Assembly: GCF_042662685.1 (NCBI RefSeq)
Contig: NZ_JBHSYO010000002.1
Location: forward strand, 62,001 to 126,000
Direction: 5' to 3'
Origin: Pseudobowmanella zhangzhouensis
GTDB taxonomy: Bacteria > Pseudomonadota > Gammaproteobacteria > Enterobacterales > Alteromonadaceae
DNA: 64,000 nt
Part shown: piece by piece, positions 33,559-42,742 of the stretch
Layout of the letters: each line of letters starts with the position of its first letter
Numbering within the stretch: position 1 is the stretch's first letter
Translations under genes and position numbers: made by a program
The notes under the pieces: model-generated
The model's database searches: none
Told to the model about the DNA's origin: nothing
Seen by the model: only the letters and a program-made list of their open reading frames with translations

Positions 33559-35031
33559 ATGAAACGAGTTGCAGGAATGTTTCGAACCTCTTTAATTGTT
33601 CTGGCCCTGTTTGCCAATGGCGCTATGGCGCAAACATCTCCCCTGGGTCACCAAAAAAACCAGCTGCCGGAAATTGGTGTGGTTGCGTCAAATGCAATCA
33701 GCATCGATCGTGAGCGTACCATTGGTGATGCCTATATGCGGCAATTGCGCGCTCAGGCACCCATCGTCAATGATCCCTTGTTGGAAGAATACCTGCAGGA
33801 TCTGGGTAACCGGCTGGTCACCCAAGCTGACAATGTAAAATTCCCTTTTCGGTTTTTTTGGATAAACAACAGCGACATTAATGCGTTTGCCTTTTTTGGC
33901 GGCCACGTGGCCGTGCATACCGGATTATTGATTGCCGCCGACAATGAAAGCGAACTAGCGTCGGTGCTGGCGCACGAAATTACCCACGTCACCCAGCGGC
34001 ATATCGCGCGCTCTATCGAAGCCAGTCAGAATAATAGCCCTCTGCAAATGTTATCCATGCTGGGCGGTGTATTGGTGTCGATGGCCAATCCCGAGGCGGG
34101 GATGGCGATTTTAGGTGCCGGTATGGCGGGCGCGCAGCAAGCTGCAATCAATTACACCCGCGATAACGAAAAGGAAGCCGACCGCATTGGCATCCAAATG
34201 TTATCTAAGTCCGGCTTCGACCCCAACGCTGCCGGCACGTTTTTTGGAAAATTGGCCGAGCGTTATCGGTATAAATCCAAACCGCCCGCTTTTTTGTTGA
34301 CGCACCCATTGCCCGAGTCGCGTATTGCCGATGCACGCTCTCGTGCCGACATGTATGCCGTACCACCGCAATCGAGACAGGTCAGTGAAAGCTTTGCCCT
34401 GGCAAAAGTAAGGGTTTTGGCGCGCTATAGCGACGATGTGGCCAATAACCGTGATTACTTTGAAAAAATACAAAACCACCCGCTGCCAGCATGGCAACAG
34501 GCAGGCACCTATGGTTTGGTATTGTTGGATTTTGCCGACGAAAAGTATGCTCAGGCTGAGAAAACCTTAGCCGGTTTGTTGGCGGCACAACCAGACAACC
34601 TGTTTTTTATCGATGCGATGACTGACATTCTGCTGGAACAAAAACGGGTCGACGACGCCATCGCCCTGCTCGACCCCATGGCAAAACGTATGCCGCGCAA
34701 TCGTGTGGTGAGTCTGAATCTGGCCAACGCCCTGATTAAGGGCCGTCAATATGAGCGAGCCATCGCGCTGCTTAAAGACTATTTATTGATTAATCCGGAA
34801 CACACGCTCAGCTACCAGCTTTTGGCTGATGCCTATTCGGAAAGCAAACAAAAAATGGAAATGCATCAGGCCCGTGCCGAGTTTTTCGCCTTGCTATCGG
34901 TTTACCCTAAGGCCATCGACGAATTACAAACCGCGTATAATTTTACCGGCGAACAACGTCTCGAACAGCAACGTATCCGCGCGCGGATCGATCAACTAAG
35001 AGAAGCGGAGCGCAAACTCAAATCACTGTAA
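33559..35031 (+). CDS. bepA: BepA-like M48 metalloprotease with C-terminal TPR repeats
   Basis: A 490-residue periplasmic protease resembling BepA (YfgC), which degrades misassembled LptD and helps outer-membrane biogenesis. A signal peptide ends near GAMAQ. The M48 zinc motif HEITH is at 139-143, followed by NEKEADRIGIQ with the third ligand. The C-terminal third is made of TPR-like helices (ALLDPMAKRMPRNRVVSLNLANALIKGRQYERAIALLKDYL). The start is uncertain: GTG at 33496 would add 21 residues before the signal peptide, so the ATG at 33559 is preferred. It is convergent with the TlpA-like gene, overlapping by 9 nt. Confidence 0.9.
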   Translation: MKRVAGMFRTSLIVLALFANGAMAQTSPLGHQKNQLPEIGVVASNAISIDRERTIGDAYMRQLRAQAPIVNDPLLEEYLQDLGNRLVTQADNVKFPFRFFWINNSDINAFAFFGGHVAVHTGLLIAADNESELASVLAHEITHVTQRHIARSIEASQNNSPLQMLSMLGGVLVSMANPEAGMAILGAGMAGAQQAAINYTRDNEKEADRIGIQMLSKSGFDPNAAGTFFGKLAERYRYKSKPPAFLLTHPLPESRIADARSRADMYAVPPQSRQVSESFALAKVRVLARYSDDVANNRDYFEKIQNHPLPAWQQAGTYGLVLLDFADEKYAQAEKTLAGLLAAQPDNLFFIDAMTDILLEQKRVDDAIALLDPMAKRMPRNRVVSLNLANALIKGRQYERAIALLKDYLLINPEHTLSYQLLADAYSESKQKMEMHQARAEFFALLSVYPKAIDELQTAYNFTGEQRLEQQRIRARIDQLREAERKLKSL

Positions 35032-35493
35032 TTCGGCCAGTTTGGCGTCGATACTGGCTGCGGTTTGCTCTCCCCACAAAGTGGCGGCGAGCTCACCATC
35101 CGGCCCAAGAATAAAGGTGGCAGGTAATTTATCTGGTCGGGTAAAAGGAATCGGCATCTTAGTGTCGTCGCTGACCACCGAAAAACGCATGTCTAACTCA
35201 TCGATCATCGCCTGCATTTTATCTTTCGGCAGACGATCCCAGTCGACGGCTAAAAACGCGGTTTGGCGGGTATCCATGCCTGCGACGAAGGCGTTAAGTT
35301 CAGGAATTTCACGCAGACAAGGCGCGCACCAGCGGGCGAAATAATTGATCACAAGATAACGCCCGGCGTAATCGTCCAGGCGCCCGGTTTGCCCATTGAC
35401 CAATTCAAACTGTGCCGATAAACGGCTACTAGCCATAATTCCCGCCAGCAAAGCGGCCAGCGCCGCAATCAGAATCAGGCCTTTTTTGAGCAT
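35023..35493 (-). CDS. TlpA-like thioredoxin-fold protein, membrane anchored
   Basis: A 156-residue protein with an uncleaved or cleaved N-terminal hydrophobic segment (LKKGLILIAALAALLAGIMASS), then a thioredoxin fold with active site WCAPC in VINYFARWCAPCLREIPELN and the cis-Pro region LPATFILG. Likely a periplasmic thiol reductase. It is the second TlpA-like protein in the window, after the one at 22495, and is only distantly similar. ATG at 35493 is chosen because an upstream ATG adds a leader unlikely for an exported protein. Convergent overlap of 9 nt with bepA. Confidence 0.88.
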   Translation of the reverse strand: MLKKGLILIAALAALLAGIMASSRLSAQFELVNGQTGRLDDYAGRYLVINYFARWCAPCLREIPELNAFVAGMDTRQTAFLAVDWDRLPKDKMQAMIDELDMRFSVVSDDTKMPIPFTRPDKLPATFILGPDGELAATLWGEQTAASIDAKLAELQ

Positions 35494-35562
35494 TGTGTGT
35501 ATACCTCTGTGGGTGTGTTTGGCAAAATAACCGCCGACATTTGCCAAAAAAACTACAGACTA

Positions 35563-35916
35563 ATGACAAAAATTACAATCCTGCACAATCCACGCTGCTC
35601 GAAAAGTCGCGAAACGTTGAGCCTGCTGCAACAACAAGGCATTGAGCCAGAGGTTATTGAATACCTGAAAACCGGTCTGGACGAAGATCAAATCCGCCAT
35701 ATTCAAGCCGCTTTAAATGTCTCCTCATTACGCGACTTTATGCGTCGCAAAGAAGACCGCTACAAAGAGCTTAATCTGGATAATGCGGATGTCACTGAAC
35801 CGCAACTCTTGGCCGCTTTGTTAGACAACCCCGGATTACTGGAACGCCCGATTGTCATCAATGGCAGCAAAGCTGCTCTGGGCCGTCCGCCCGAGCAAGT
35901 ACTCGAAATTCTTTAA
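35563..35916 (+). CDS. arsC: Arsenate reductase (ArsC glutaredoxin-type)
   Basis: A 117-residue protein of the ArsC/Spx-like family. The catalytic Cys lies in ILHNPRCSKSRET. Additional family blocks are LRDFMRRKEDRYKELNL and ERPIVINGSKAALGRPPEQV, containing the arginine that helps bind arsenate. Glutaredoxin-dependent arsenate reduction is likely; a role as a YfgD-type relative is possible because no ars operon is near. The start is the ATG next to the family N-terminus; the frame is open further upstream but without matching sequence. Confidence 0.9.
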   Translation: MTKITILHNPRCSKSRETLSLLQQQGIEPEVIEYLKTGLDEDQIRHIQAALNVSSLRDFMRRKEDRYKELNLDNADVTEPQLLAALLDNPGLLERPIVINGSKAALGRPPEQVLEIL

Positions 35917-35986
35917 GTCATCGATTTTCCGGCTCTGCGCGTACAACACACACTGAGCCGGGTGTGTTATTTATTTCAGGAATGTT

Positions 35987-36373
35987 ATGCAACCCAAGAC
36001 AAAACGCTTTCGCGCACTGGCACTGATCGGATACTTCGGATTACTGAGCTTTGTGACCCTGTGGCAGTTGGTATTACGCGCCGAACAGCCTTACAGCTAC
36101 TTTTTTATTTTTCTGGTGTTTATCCTGCCTTTGCTGCTGCCGTTACCCGGCATGGTGGCAGGAAAACCCTATACCCACGCGTGGGCCAATTTCATCGTCA
36201 TGTTTTACTTTTTGCACAGTTTAACCGCGCTGTATGACCATCGCGGTGAATGGTTTTATGCTCTGGTTGAATTATTGTTTGCCAGCATGATGTTTATCGG
36301 TTGTAGCTATTTCGCCCGCTTACGCGGTCGGGAATTAGGTTTAGGTCTGAAAAAAGCCAGCCAACAGGAGTAA
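35987..36373 (+). CDS. DUF2069 membrane protein
   Basis: A 128-residue protein with about four hydrophobic helices and a short charged tail. The pattern LIGYFGLLSFVTLWQLVL, LPLLLPLPGMVAGKPYTHAWANFIVMFYFLHSLTALYD matches the DUF2069 family, common beside hda in gammaproteobacteria. Function is unknown. It lies 3 nt upstream of the lipoprotein gene at 36376, so cotranscription is likely. An AGGA site precedes the ATG. Confidence 0.88.
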   Translation: MQPKTKRFRALALIGYFGLLSFVTLWQLVLRAEQPYSYFFIFLVFILPLLLPLPGMVAGKPYTHAWANFIVMFYFLHSLTALYDHRGEWFYALVELLFASMMFIGCSYFARLRGRELGLGLKKASQQE

Positions 36374-36375
36374 CT

Positions 36376-38283
36376 ATGTACAAGTTAACTGGGTTAGTAA
36401 CAGGAAGTTTATTGCTTGCAGGATGCGGCGGCGGAGGGGGTAGTCTACAAATGCCACCTCCGACTAGCGGTAGCACCGATCCATTTACACTGTACGCACA
36501 GCAAGAAATTGTCGAGGGGCAAACCCTTGGGCTAGCAGCGGTATTTAACCGGGGACTGGAAGGGTCGGATTTTAGCTGGCAACAACTCAGTGGCCCGGTA
36601 CAACTGGAGTTTCTGGCAGGCAACAGCAAAGTCGTCAGTGCCGATGTAGACGTCGCGGGTAACTATACCTTCCGCTTTTCCAGCCAAATAAACGGCACCC
36701 TGCAATCCGCCGACATCAGCGTCAACGTGCAAGCCAGTTCATCACCTGCCGCGCAATTACGTCTCGACCACACGGCGGTGGAACAACTGCCTGCCAGCAA
36801 TGCATCACGGACCGGCAAGCAAACGGTTTCTTTACGAGTCGATGGCGATCTCGCCATTAGCAATGTCAGTTGGCAACAAGTCAGCGGCCCGGCCGTAACT
36901 ACCACCACCAACGGGCAATACCTGTTTTTTACTGCCCCATCGGTAAGCCGCGATACGCTGCTGGAATTTAAAGCCACGGTCACCTTTAGCTCTGGTCAAA
37001 CCGCCACTGAACAGGCTTTTGTTTTGATAGACGATACGCCGATAAACAGCACAGATGGCTATTTCCCGGTTTACGCCGAGCAGGTGATGAGTAGTGATAT
37101 TCATCCCTACCGCGCCGACTCACCTTATGCCGATGTGCTGGTCGATTGCGTGGTAAGCAATACGCTCAATAATACCTGCCGCTTCAGCACCCTGCCCTTG
37201 CTGGCCATGGACAGCGAAACGCCCACTGTCGATGACGTGATGAACCGCGTGGTGGTTTCTCATGACTGGATGGGCCAGCGATTCGAGGAATACTTGCGTA
37301 ATTCTGCCGCCGGCAGTGATGTGATGCGTTTATTGCGCGCCACCACCGCAGTGGTGATTTCCTATGACGTTACTCCGGCGTTTTTCTGGTCGGCGACCGG
37401 CGCCATCTATCTCGATCCTGTCTATTTATGGCAAACCCCACAGGAGCGCGACACCTTGCTGGATGCACCAGATTATCGCGCCGCGTTTGGTGATGCACTG
37501 CAATTTGACATGTACACCACTTACACCCAAAACGATGAATTCTTCTTCAAAGGCTACAGCGCGTCCCAACGTCAATCCCGCCCTTTTGAGGAAATGGCTA
37601 AAGATATCAGTCGGTTACTGTTTCATGAACTGGCCCACGCCAACGACTATATTTCACCGGCGCGCTGGGCGTCACTGAGCACTACCAGTGATCCCTTTTC
37701 TGCATCACGTAGCAATCGAATTAATCAAACGCTGGAGTCGTCCTATCCGCTCACCTCAGTCGAAATGCAGGCGTTAGCAGACGTACGCTTTGGCACGGGT
37801 GCGGGTCAAACACCCAACTACAGTGCTACCCAATTAAGCTACACAGCCGCTGACATCGGTGGTTTCTTTGCGCCGGACTCTGGGGTGGATTTTTATAACT
37901 ACTCAGCCATCGCAGAAGACCTTGCCATGTACTTTCAGCACATGCTGATGGTCAAAACCTTTGGCGTCGACACCGTTACGGTTATCTGGGATCAGGACAC
38001 CAACATCACCGGATGGGCAGAGAAAAACCGCATCGGCAAAGATGCGTTACAAGGTAAAGCGGCATTTATTCTTGAGTCGATCATTCCCGAACTGGACGGC
38101 TCAGCTACCGTTGCCGCATTTAGCGATAATCAGGCCATCGCAGCGGGTGAAGATTATTTATGTACCTTCGCACCGGCGGATCCACGCTGTACAGCGTCTG
38201 GCAAAACCACGCAACCTTGGTTACCGCAAGAATTCACTCAGCGTTTGCAAGCCCACGGCACAGCGAAGCTGCCGTTACAGTGA
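36376..38283 (+). CDS. Lipoprotein with HELAH putative zinc-metallopeptidase motif
   Basis: A 635-residue lipoprotein: MYKLTGLVTGSLLLAGC carries the lipobox, followed by a Gly-rich linker. Residues about 40-220 look like two Ig/PKD-type beta domains, with the repeated motif WQQLSGPV / WQQVSGPA. The C-terminal half (about 230-620) contains HELAH at 417-421, the HEXXH pattern of zinc peptidases, and EDLAMYFQHM around 520 that may carry a further ligand. I do not recognise a named family. GGAG precedes the start by 6 nt. It follows the DUF2069 gene by 3 nt and converges on hda with 9 nt overlap. Confidence 0.8.
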   Translation: MYKLTGLVTGSLLLAGCGGGGGSLQMPPPTSGSTDPFTLYAQQEIVEGQTLGLAAVFNRGLEGSDFSWQQLSGPVQLEFLAGNSKVVSADVDVAGNYTFRFSSQINGTLQSADISVNVQASSSPAAQLRLDHTAVEQLPASNASRTGKQTVSLRVDGDLAISNVSWQQVSGPAVTTTTNGQYLFFTAPSVSRDTLLEFKATVTFSSGQTATEQAFVLIDDTPINSTDGYFPVYAEQVMSSDIHPYRADSPYADVLVDCVVSNTLNNTCRFSTLPLLAMDSETPTVDDVMNRVVVSHDWMGQRFEEYLRNSAAGSDVMRLLRATTAVVISYDVTPAFFWSATGAIYLDPVYLWQTPQERDTLLDAPDYRAAFGDALQFDMYTTYTQNDEFFFKGYSASQRQSRPFEEMAKDISRLLFHELAHANDYISPARWASLSTTSDPFSASRSNRINQTLESSYPLTSVEMQALADVRFGTGAGQTPNYSATQLSYTAADIGGFFAPDSGVDFYNYSAIAEDLAMYFQHMLMVKTFGVDTVTVIWDQDTNITGWAEKNRIGKDALQGKAAFILESIIPELDGSATVAAFSDNQAIAAGEDYLCTFAPADPRCTASGKTTQPWLPQEFTQRLQAHGTAKLPLQ

Positions 38284-38976
38284 TAACACCTGTTTAACGA
38301 ACGGGATGGTCAGCTTTTTTTGCTGCTGCAAAGAAAGCTGATCTAACCGGGCCAGTAAGTCCATCAGGCGATGGCTGTGACGGGTATAGCGGGTCAGAAT
38401 AAAGTGCGCGACTTCCTGGTTCATCACCATGCCACGCAATTGCGCACGTTTGATCAGCATGGTTTGCAGTTCATCATCCTGCAAAGCACTCAGGGAAAAG
38501 GTGGTGCCCCAACTCAGGCGGCTTTGTAAATCAGCCAGCTGTAACGGCAGCGACTTTGGCCCACTGTTGGCCGTAACCACCAAATGCGCGCGCCCCACCT
38601 CAATGCAGCGATTAATCAAATCGAACAGGGCTTCCTGCCATAATTGGTGACCATCCAGACAATGCAGATTATCAATACAAATTAAATCGTAATGTTCGAG
38701 ACCGGTTAACATCGCCGGTTGCAGCTGGCCAAGCAACTGCAAATCCAGATAACCCACCTGCTGCTGCGCCGCGGATAGTTGATGGCACATGGCATATAAA
38801 AGATGGCTTTTGCCGCTACCGGCATCACCGGCAATAAACGTCAGGCAAGCGCCGGACTTTCCAGCCTGGCGAGGGGCATGCAAATGCGCCAGTAAAGCCT
38901 CATTGCCCGCCGCAATAAAGCTATCGAACGTCTGGTCATCAGGCAGGGTAACTGGCAGCGACAACTGTTCCTGCAT
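38275..38976 (-). CDS. hda: DnaA regulatory inactivator Hda
   Basis: A 233-residue AAA+ protein related to DnaA domain III. It begins QEQLSLPVTLPDDQTFDSF, containing the QLSLP clamp-binding motif, which lets Hda bind the DNA sliding clamp and promote DnaA-ATP hydrolysis. Walker A is GDAGSGKSHLL and the Walker B region LICIDNLHCL. An ATG at 38976 overlaps the upstream TGA by 1 nt and has GGGAG 6 nt upstream, which decides the start. It is in the same operon as the DUF2066 gene. Confidence 0.94.
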   Translation of the reverse strand: MQEQLSLPVTLPDDQTFDSFIAAGNEALLAHLHAPRQAGKSGACLTFIAGDAGSGKSHLLYAMCHQLSAAQQQVGYLDLQLLGQLQPAMLTGLEHYDLICIDNLHCLDGHQLWQEALFDLINRCIEVGRAHLVVTANSGPKSLPLQLADLQSRLSWGTTFSLSALQDDELQTMLIKRAQLRGMVMNQEVAHFILTRYTRHSHRLMDLLARLDQLSLQQQKKLTIPFVKQVLSL

Positions 38977-40082
38977 CAGGGCTCCCAACTAAATTCCAGT
39001 TCAGAGACCGGCATGCCGAATTCGTCCCGCGCCGTTTTGAGTTTGTCATCCAGTGCCAGAGTGCGGCGCAATTCCTGCGCAGAGCTGTATAGTCGCAGGG
39101 AAAATGTCACCACATTGCCATTCACTTCAGCGGTACGAATCTCCGCCACCGAGGTTAAGCCCGCCAGGTAACGTCTGGCATTTTCATAACCTAACAAGTC
39201 AAATACATTGGTGATCTTAAGCTGAACTGTCTGCAACTCGGTCTGATCCTGACTTAGGCTCACCGCATAGCGCTGCGCCTGTTGGGTTGCCATCGCCGCG
39301 ACAAATTGGCGAATCAACAGTTGCGGGTTGTCACCACTGATTTGCTCACGGGTCAGTTGTCCCATGGTCAAATTTTGCCATTCTAGTTGCCAGCCAGGCA
39401 TGGTATCAGTACCCAGCGCATCGGCGTTTTGTTCAGCGGTTTCCATCGGCGCTTCCGGTGTCGCTTTATGCAGGCGGGCCAGCACCACCATATCGGGTTG
39501 GTAACGTTGACTGGCTTCCAGCACCGGCAGACTAAACCGTCCCCAAATATCGTACAAACTCACCACGGCTAAATCGGTCAAATCCATCAGCGGCAAACTG
39601 ACGTCCAATCCACGTTGTGATACTTCGGTCAGCAGCACCGATTTCAGCGTTTGCGGGCTGTCTTCGTTAATAACGACACGCTCGCCTTGTTCATCTTCCA
39701 CCGCCAGCCACACCAGTGTGTGTGGACGAATGGATGACCACAACGGAAAGTCCGCGGTATTAATCAAGGCATCAACTTTACTTTGATCGAAAGTGGCCAG
39801 ATAAACGCGCTGCCCATCGCGCACATCGAAGCGAAAAGATAACAGCAGGTCGCTGGCTCTGCGCATCGCACTGCGCACTGCGGGGTGTTCCAGTATTTGT
39901 TCTTTACCGGTGACTTTTACCAATACCGTCGCCAGTGCTGTTTGATTGCGCTTGCTGTCATTTAAGCTGGCATCGGTTTGCGCGCTGTACAGATCCTTTA
40001 CCTCAGCCGCACACAGCGGCAAGGAGACCAGCATGATAATCAGTGTCAGAGGAGTAAGGAGTGAACGCAGCACAATCTTCAT
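38976..40082 (-). CDS. DUF2066 secreted protein
   Basis: A 368-residue protein with a signal peptide (MKIVLRSLLTPLTLIIMLVSLPLCAAE). The DUF2066 blocks LYSAQTDASLNDSKRNQTALATVLVKVTGK and IWGRFSLPVLEASQRYQPDMVVLARL are clear. Function unknown; the family is generally encoded just upstream of hda and purM, as here. ATG at 40082 chosen as signal-peptide start. The 3' end overlaps the hda start by 1 nt, so the two are coupled. Confidence 0.9.
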   Translation of the reverse strand: MKIVLRSLLTPLTLIIMLVSLPLCAAEVKDLYSAQTDASLNDSKRNQTALATVLVKVTGKEQILEHPAVRSAMRRASDLLLSFRFDVRDGQRVYLATFDQSKVDALINTADFPLWSSIRPHTLVWLAVEDEQGERVVINEDSPQTLKSVLLTEVSQRGLDVSLPLMDLTDLAVVSLYDIWGRFSLPVLEASQRYQPDMVVLARLHKATPEAPMETAEQNADALGTDTMPGWQLEWQNLTMGQLTREQISGDNPQLLIRQFVAAMATQQAQRYAVSLSQDQTELQTVQLKITNVFDLLGYENARRYLAGLTSVAEIRTAEVNGNVVTFSLRLYSSAQELRRTLALDDKLKTARDEFGMPVSELEFSWEP

Positions 40083-40217
40083 AATTAGTTTTTTGTGTAT
40101 TCTTATAGATTTACACGCAAATTGCACCTGTTAACTGCGTATTAAGCGTTACCTTTGGTGGCGTAAACTGCTAAAATCCGCGCAATTTTTCTCCCAGCCC
40201 ATATAACGAGGTACCCT

Positions 40218-41255
40218 GTGAGCGACACTTCCCCTTCCCTGAGTTACAAAGACGCCGGTGTAGATATTGATGCGGGTAACCGTTTGGTAGAGCGTATTAA
40301 ATCTGTTGCCAAACGTACTGCGCGTCCGGAAGTGCGTGGTGGTTTAGGTGGCTTTGGTGCGTTATGCGCCATTCCGGAAAAATACAAACGCCCATTATTG
40401 GTTTCGGGTACCGACGGTGTAGGTACTAAATTGCGTTTAGCCATGGATTTAAAGCGCCACGATGGCGTAGGGATTGACCTGGTTGCCATGTGCGTCAATG
40501 ACCTGATTGTACAGGGTGCTGAGCCACTGTTTTTCCTTGATTATTATGCCACCGGCAAACTGGATGTAGATACCGCAGCGGCCGTAGTCGGCGGTATTGG
40601 CGAAGGGTGCGAGCAGGCTGGCTGTGCGCTGATTGGCGGCGAGACCGCTGAAATGCCGGGCATGTATCACGGTGAAGACTACGATATCGCGGGCTTCTGC
40701 GTAGGCGTAGTCGAACAGGACAATCTGATCGATGGTACCAAAGTGCAGGCGGGTGATGCGCTGATCGCGTTGGGTTCAAGCGGCCCGCATTCAAATGGTT
40801 ACTCGCTGATCCGCAAGATTCTGGAAGTCAGCAACGCCGACACCAATGAAATGTATGAAGGCAAATCGCTGGCAGACTGGTTATTAACCCCTACCCGTAT
40901 CTACGTGAAATCAGTATTGGCGTTGTTAGAAACCACCCCGGTACACGCTATTTCGCATATTACTGGCGGTGGCTTCTGGGAAAATATCCCGCGCGTATTA
41001 CCTGACAACTGCAAAGCCGTGATCGATGGCAGCAGCTGGCAGTGGCCGGCCATTTTCAACTGGTTACAGCAACAGGGCAATGTGACTACCCACGAAATGT
41101 ACCGCACCTTCAACTGTGGTGTGGGCTTAATCATCGCATTACCTCAGCAGCACGCTGAACAGGCTGTCGCGGCACTGCAGGCATCGGGCGAAAATGCTTG
41201 GGTTATCGGACATATCGCCAGCAAAGATGGTGCAGACGCGGTAGAGATTAACTAA
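40218..41255 (+). CDS. purM: Phosphoribosylformylglycinamidine cyclo-ligase
   Basis: A 345-residue purine-pathway enzyme making AIR from FGAM. Conserved blocks are SYKDAGVDIDAGNRLVERIK, LVSGTDGVGTKLRLA, DLVAMCVNDLIVQGAEPLFFLDYYATGKL, IGGETAEMPGMY and SGPHSNGYSLIRK. The start is GTG at 40218 with GAGG 8 nt upstream. purN follows 2 nt after, giving a two-gene purine operon; the DUF3108 gene may also belong. Confidence 0.97.
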   Translation: MSDTSPSLSYKDAGVDIDAGNRLVERIKSVAKRTARPEVRGGLGGFGALCAIPEKYKRPLLVSGTDGVGTKLRLAMDLKRHDGVGIDLVAMCVNDLIVQGAEPLFFLDYYATGKLDVDTAAAVVGGIGEGCEQAGCALIGGETAEMPGMYHGEDYDIAGFCVGVVEQDNLIDGTKVQAGDALIALGSSGPHSNGYSLIRKILEVSNADTNEMYEGKSLADWLLTPTRIYVKSVLALLETTPVHAISHITGGGFWENIPRVLPDNCKAVIDGSSWQWPAIFNWLQQQGNVTTHEMYRTFNCGVGLIIALPQQHAEQAVAALQASGENAWVIGHIASKDGADAVEIN

Positions 41256-41257
41256 GC

Positions 41258-41896
41258 ATGAAAAATATCGTTGTTGTCATTTCCGGTAACGGCTCCAACC
41301 TGCAGGCCATTATTGACCAGTGCGCCGCCGGGAAAATTGATGGTCAGGTGCTGGCGGTTATTTCCAATAACGCCGACGCCTATGGATTAGTGCGCGCCGA
41401 ACAGGCCGACATTTCCACCGTGGTGCTCGACCATAAAGCCTATTCCGATCGTGACGAATATGACCATGCACTGGCCGCTACAATTGATATCTTTCAGGCG
41501 GATTTAGTGGTGTTGGCGGGCTTTATGCGCATCTTAAGTACCGGATTTGTCGAACATTTTGCTGGACGCCTGTTGAACATTCATCCATCTTTGTTGCCTA
41601 AGTACAAAGGATTGCACACCCATCAGCGCGCCATTGACGCCAACGACGAAGAACACGGTTGTTCGGTACATTTCGTCACAGCAGAACTGGATGGCGGGCC
41701 GGTTATTCTGCAGGCACGGGTCCCCGTGTTTGAAGAAGACACCGCCGACACGCTGGCAGAGCGCGTTCAGGAGCAGGAACGTCAAATCTACCCATTGGTG
41801 TGCAACTGGTTTTGTACCGGACGTCTCAAAATGGAAAATGATCATGCCTATCTCGACAATCAGCTTATTGGCCCACAAGGTTACGCAGCCGATTAA
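41258..41896 (+). CDS. purN: Phosphoribosylglycinamide formyltransferase
   Basis: A 212-residue GART enzyme using 10-formyl-THF. Diagnostic features are VVISGNGSNLQAIID (phosphate loop), ISNNADAYGL, LAGFMRILS, and LNIHPSLLPKYKGLHTHQRAI with the catalytic N-H-D set. Starts 2 nt after purM; its 3' end overlaps the DUF3108 start by 53 nt. Confidence 0.97.
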   Translation: MKNIVVVISGNGSNLQAIIDQCAAGKIDGQVLAVISNNADAYGLVRAEQADISTVVLDHKAYSDRDEYDHALAATIDIFQADLVVLAGFMRILSTGFVEHFAGRLLNIHPSLLPKYKGLHTHQRAIDANDEEHGCSVHFVTAELDGGPVILQARVPVFEEDTADTLAERVQEQERQIYPLVCNWFCTGRLKMENDHAYLDNQLIGPQGYAAD

Positions 41897-42605
41897 AGCC
41901 CTGTGCGGACTGCTGTTATTTATCAGTCCGCTTGCTGTGGCGTTGGATTGGCATCCATACCACGCCAGCTATGATGCCCTGCGCAGTGGCCGTAAACTGG
42001 GCAGCGCACAACAAATTCTGGAATACGCAGGCGATAATCAATATCGCCTGTCCTACCACTCCGAAGCATCCTTTTTGTTTTTCTCTGATGAGCGCCGCGA
42101 ATTCAGCTTGTTCAGGCTCGACTGCGAAAAGCTCATTCCGCTGGAATATCAATATCAGCGCTCCGGCACCGGTAAAGATCGTGCCACCCATATCCGTTTC
42201 GATGACGAATTAGGCAAACTATTTGTTAACGATAAAACCCACCCCTGGCAGGCCGAACTGGATAATCAGTTGTATCAGCTTGCCATGCGCGCCGCCCTGC
42301 AACAAGGCCAGCGGGAATTTCACTTTCCTATCGTCAATGAGCGGGGTGACTTTCGCACGCTGGATTTTAAAGCCGTTGCCGAAGAGAAATTAACCCTGCC
42401 CTACGGCCAAATCGAAGCGATTAAAGTCGCCAGAATCCGCGAAGGCAGTGATCGCGAGACCTTTTACTGGTTTGCCCCGTCCCTGAACTATCTGCTGGTG
42501 CGCATTCAACAGTTTAAAGATGGCGATGAACAGGCCGATTTGTTGCTGCGTCGTTATCAACCTGCCCAACTGGCCGACCAAACCGCCCAAAAAAATAACC
42601 CATAA
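41844..42605 (+). CDS. DUF3108 secreted protein
   Basis: A 253-residue protein starting inside the purN 3' end. An N-terminal hydrophobic segment (IKALCGLLLFISPLAVALD) serves as signal peptide. The mature part (WHPYHASYDALRSGRKLGSAQQILEYAG ... IREGSDRETFYWFAPSLNYLLVRIQQFKDG) fits the DUF3108 family, predicted beta-barrel-like lipid-binding or envelope proteins. Function unknown. The start could also be ATG at 41838. Association with purMN is common in Alteromonadales-type genomes and gives no direct clue to the role. Confidence 0.85.
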   Translation: MPISTISLLAHKVTQPIKALCGLLLFISPLAVALDWHPYHASYDALRSGRKLGSAQQILEYAGDNQYRLSYHSEASFLFFSDERREFSLFRLDCEKLIPLEYQYQRSGTGKDRATHIRFDDELGKLFVNDKTHPWQAELDNQLYQLAMRAALQQGQREFHFPIVNERGDFRTLDFKAVAEEKLTLPYGQIEAIKVARIREGSDRETFYWFAPSLNYLLVRIQQFKDGDEQADLLLRRYQPAQLADQTAQKNNP

Positions 42606-42711
42606 TCCGGTTAAACCTGCCACGAAATCGCTACGTATCAACTAACCTGAAATTAACAATCCACTGCGCAGATCTTGATTTTTCTGCCCCGGCGTAATAG
42701 CTTAATGCAGA

Positions 42712-42728
42712 ATCTGGTCTGACCTCTT
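42712..42728. promoter_or_regulatory. FadR-type operator upstream of the second fadE
   Basis: ATCTGGTCTGACCTCTT matches the enterobacterial FadR operator core TGGTCNGACC exactly, with partial dyad symmetry beyond it. It lies 14 nt upstream of the ATG, just before the AAGGAG ribosome-binding site, a position suited to repression. Confidence 0.7.
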
Positions 42729-42742
42729 ATCAAGGAGCCCTT

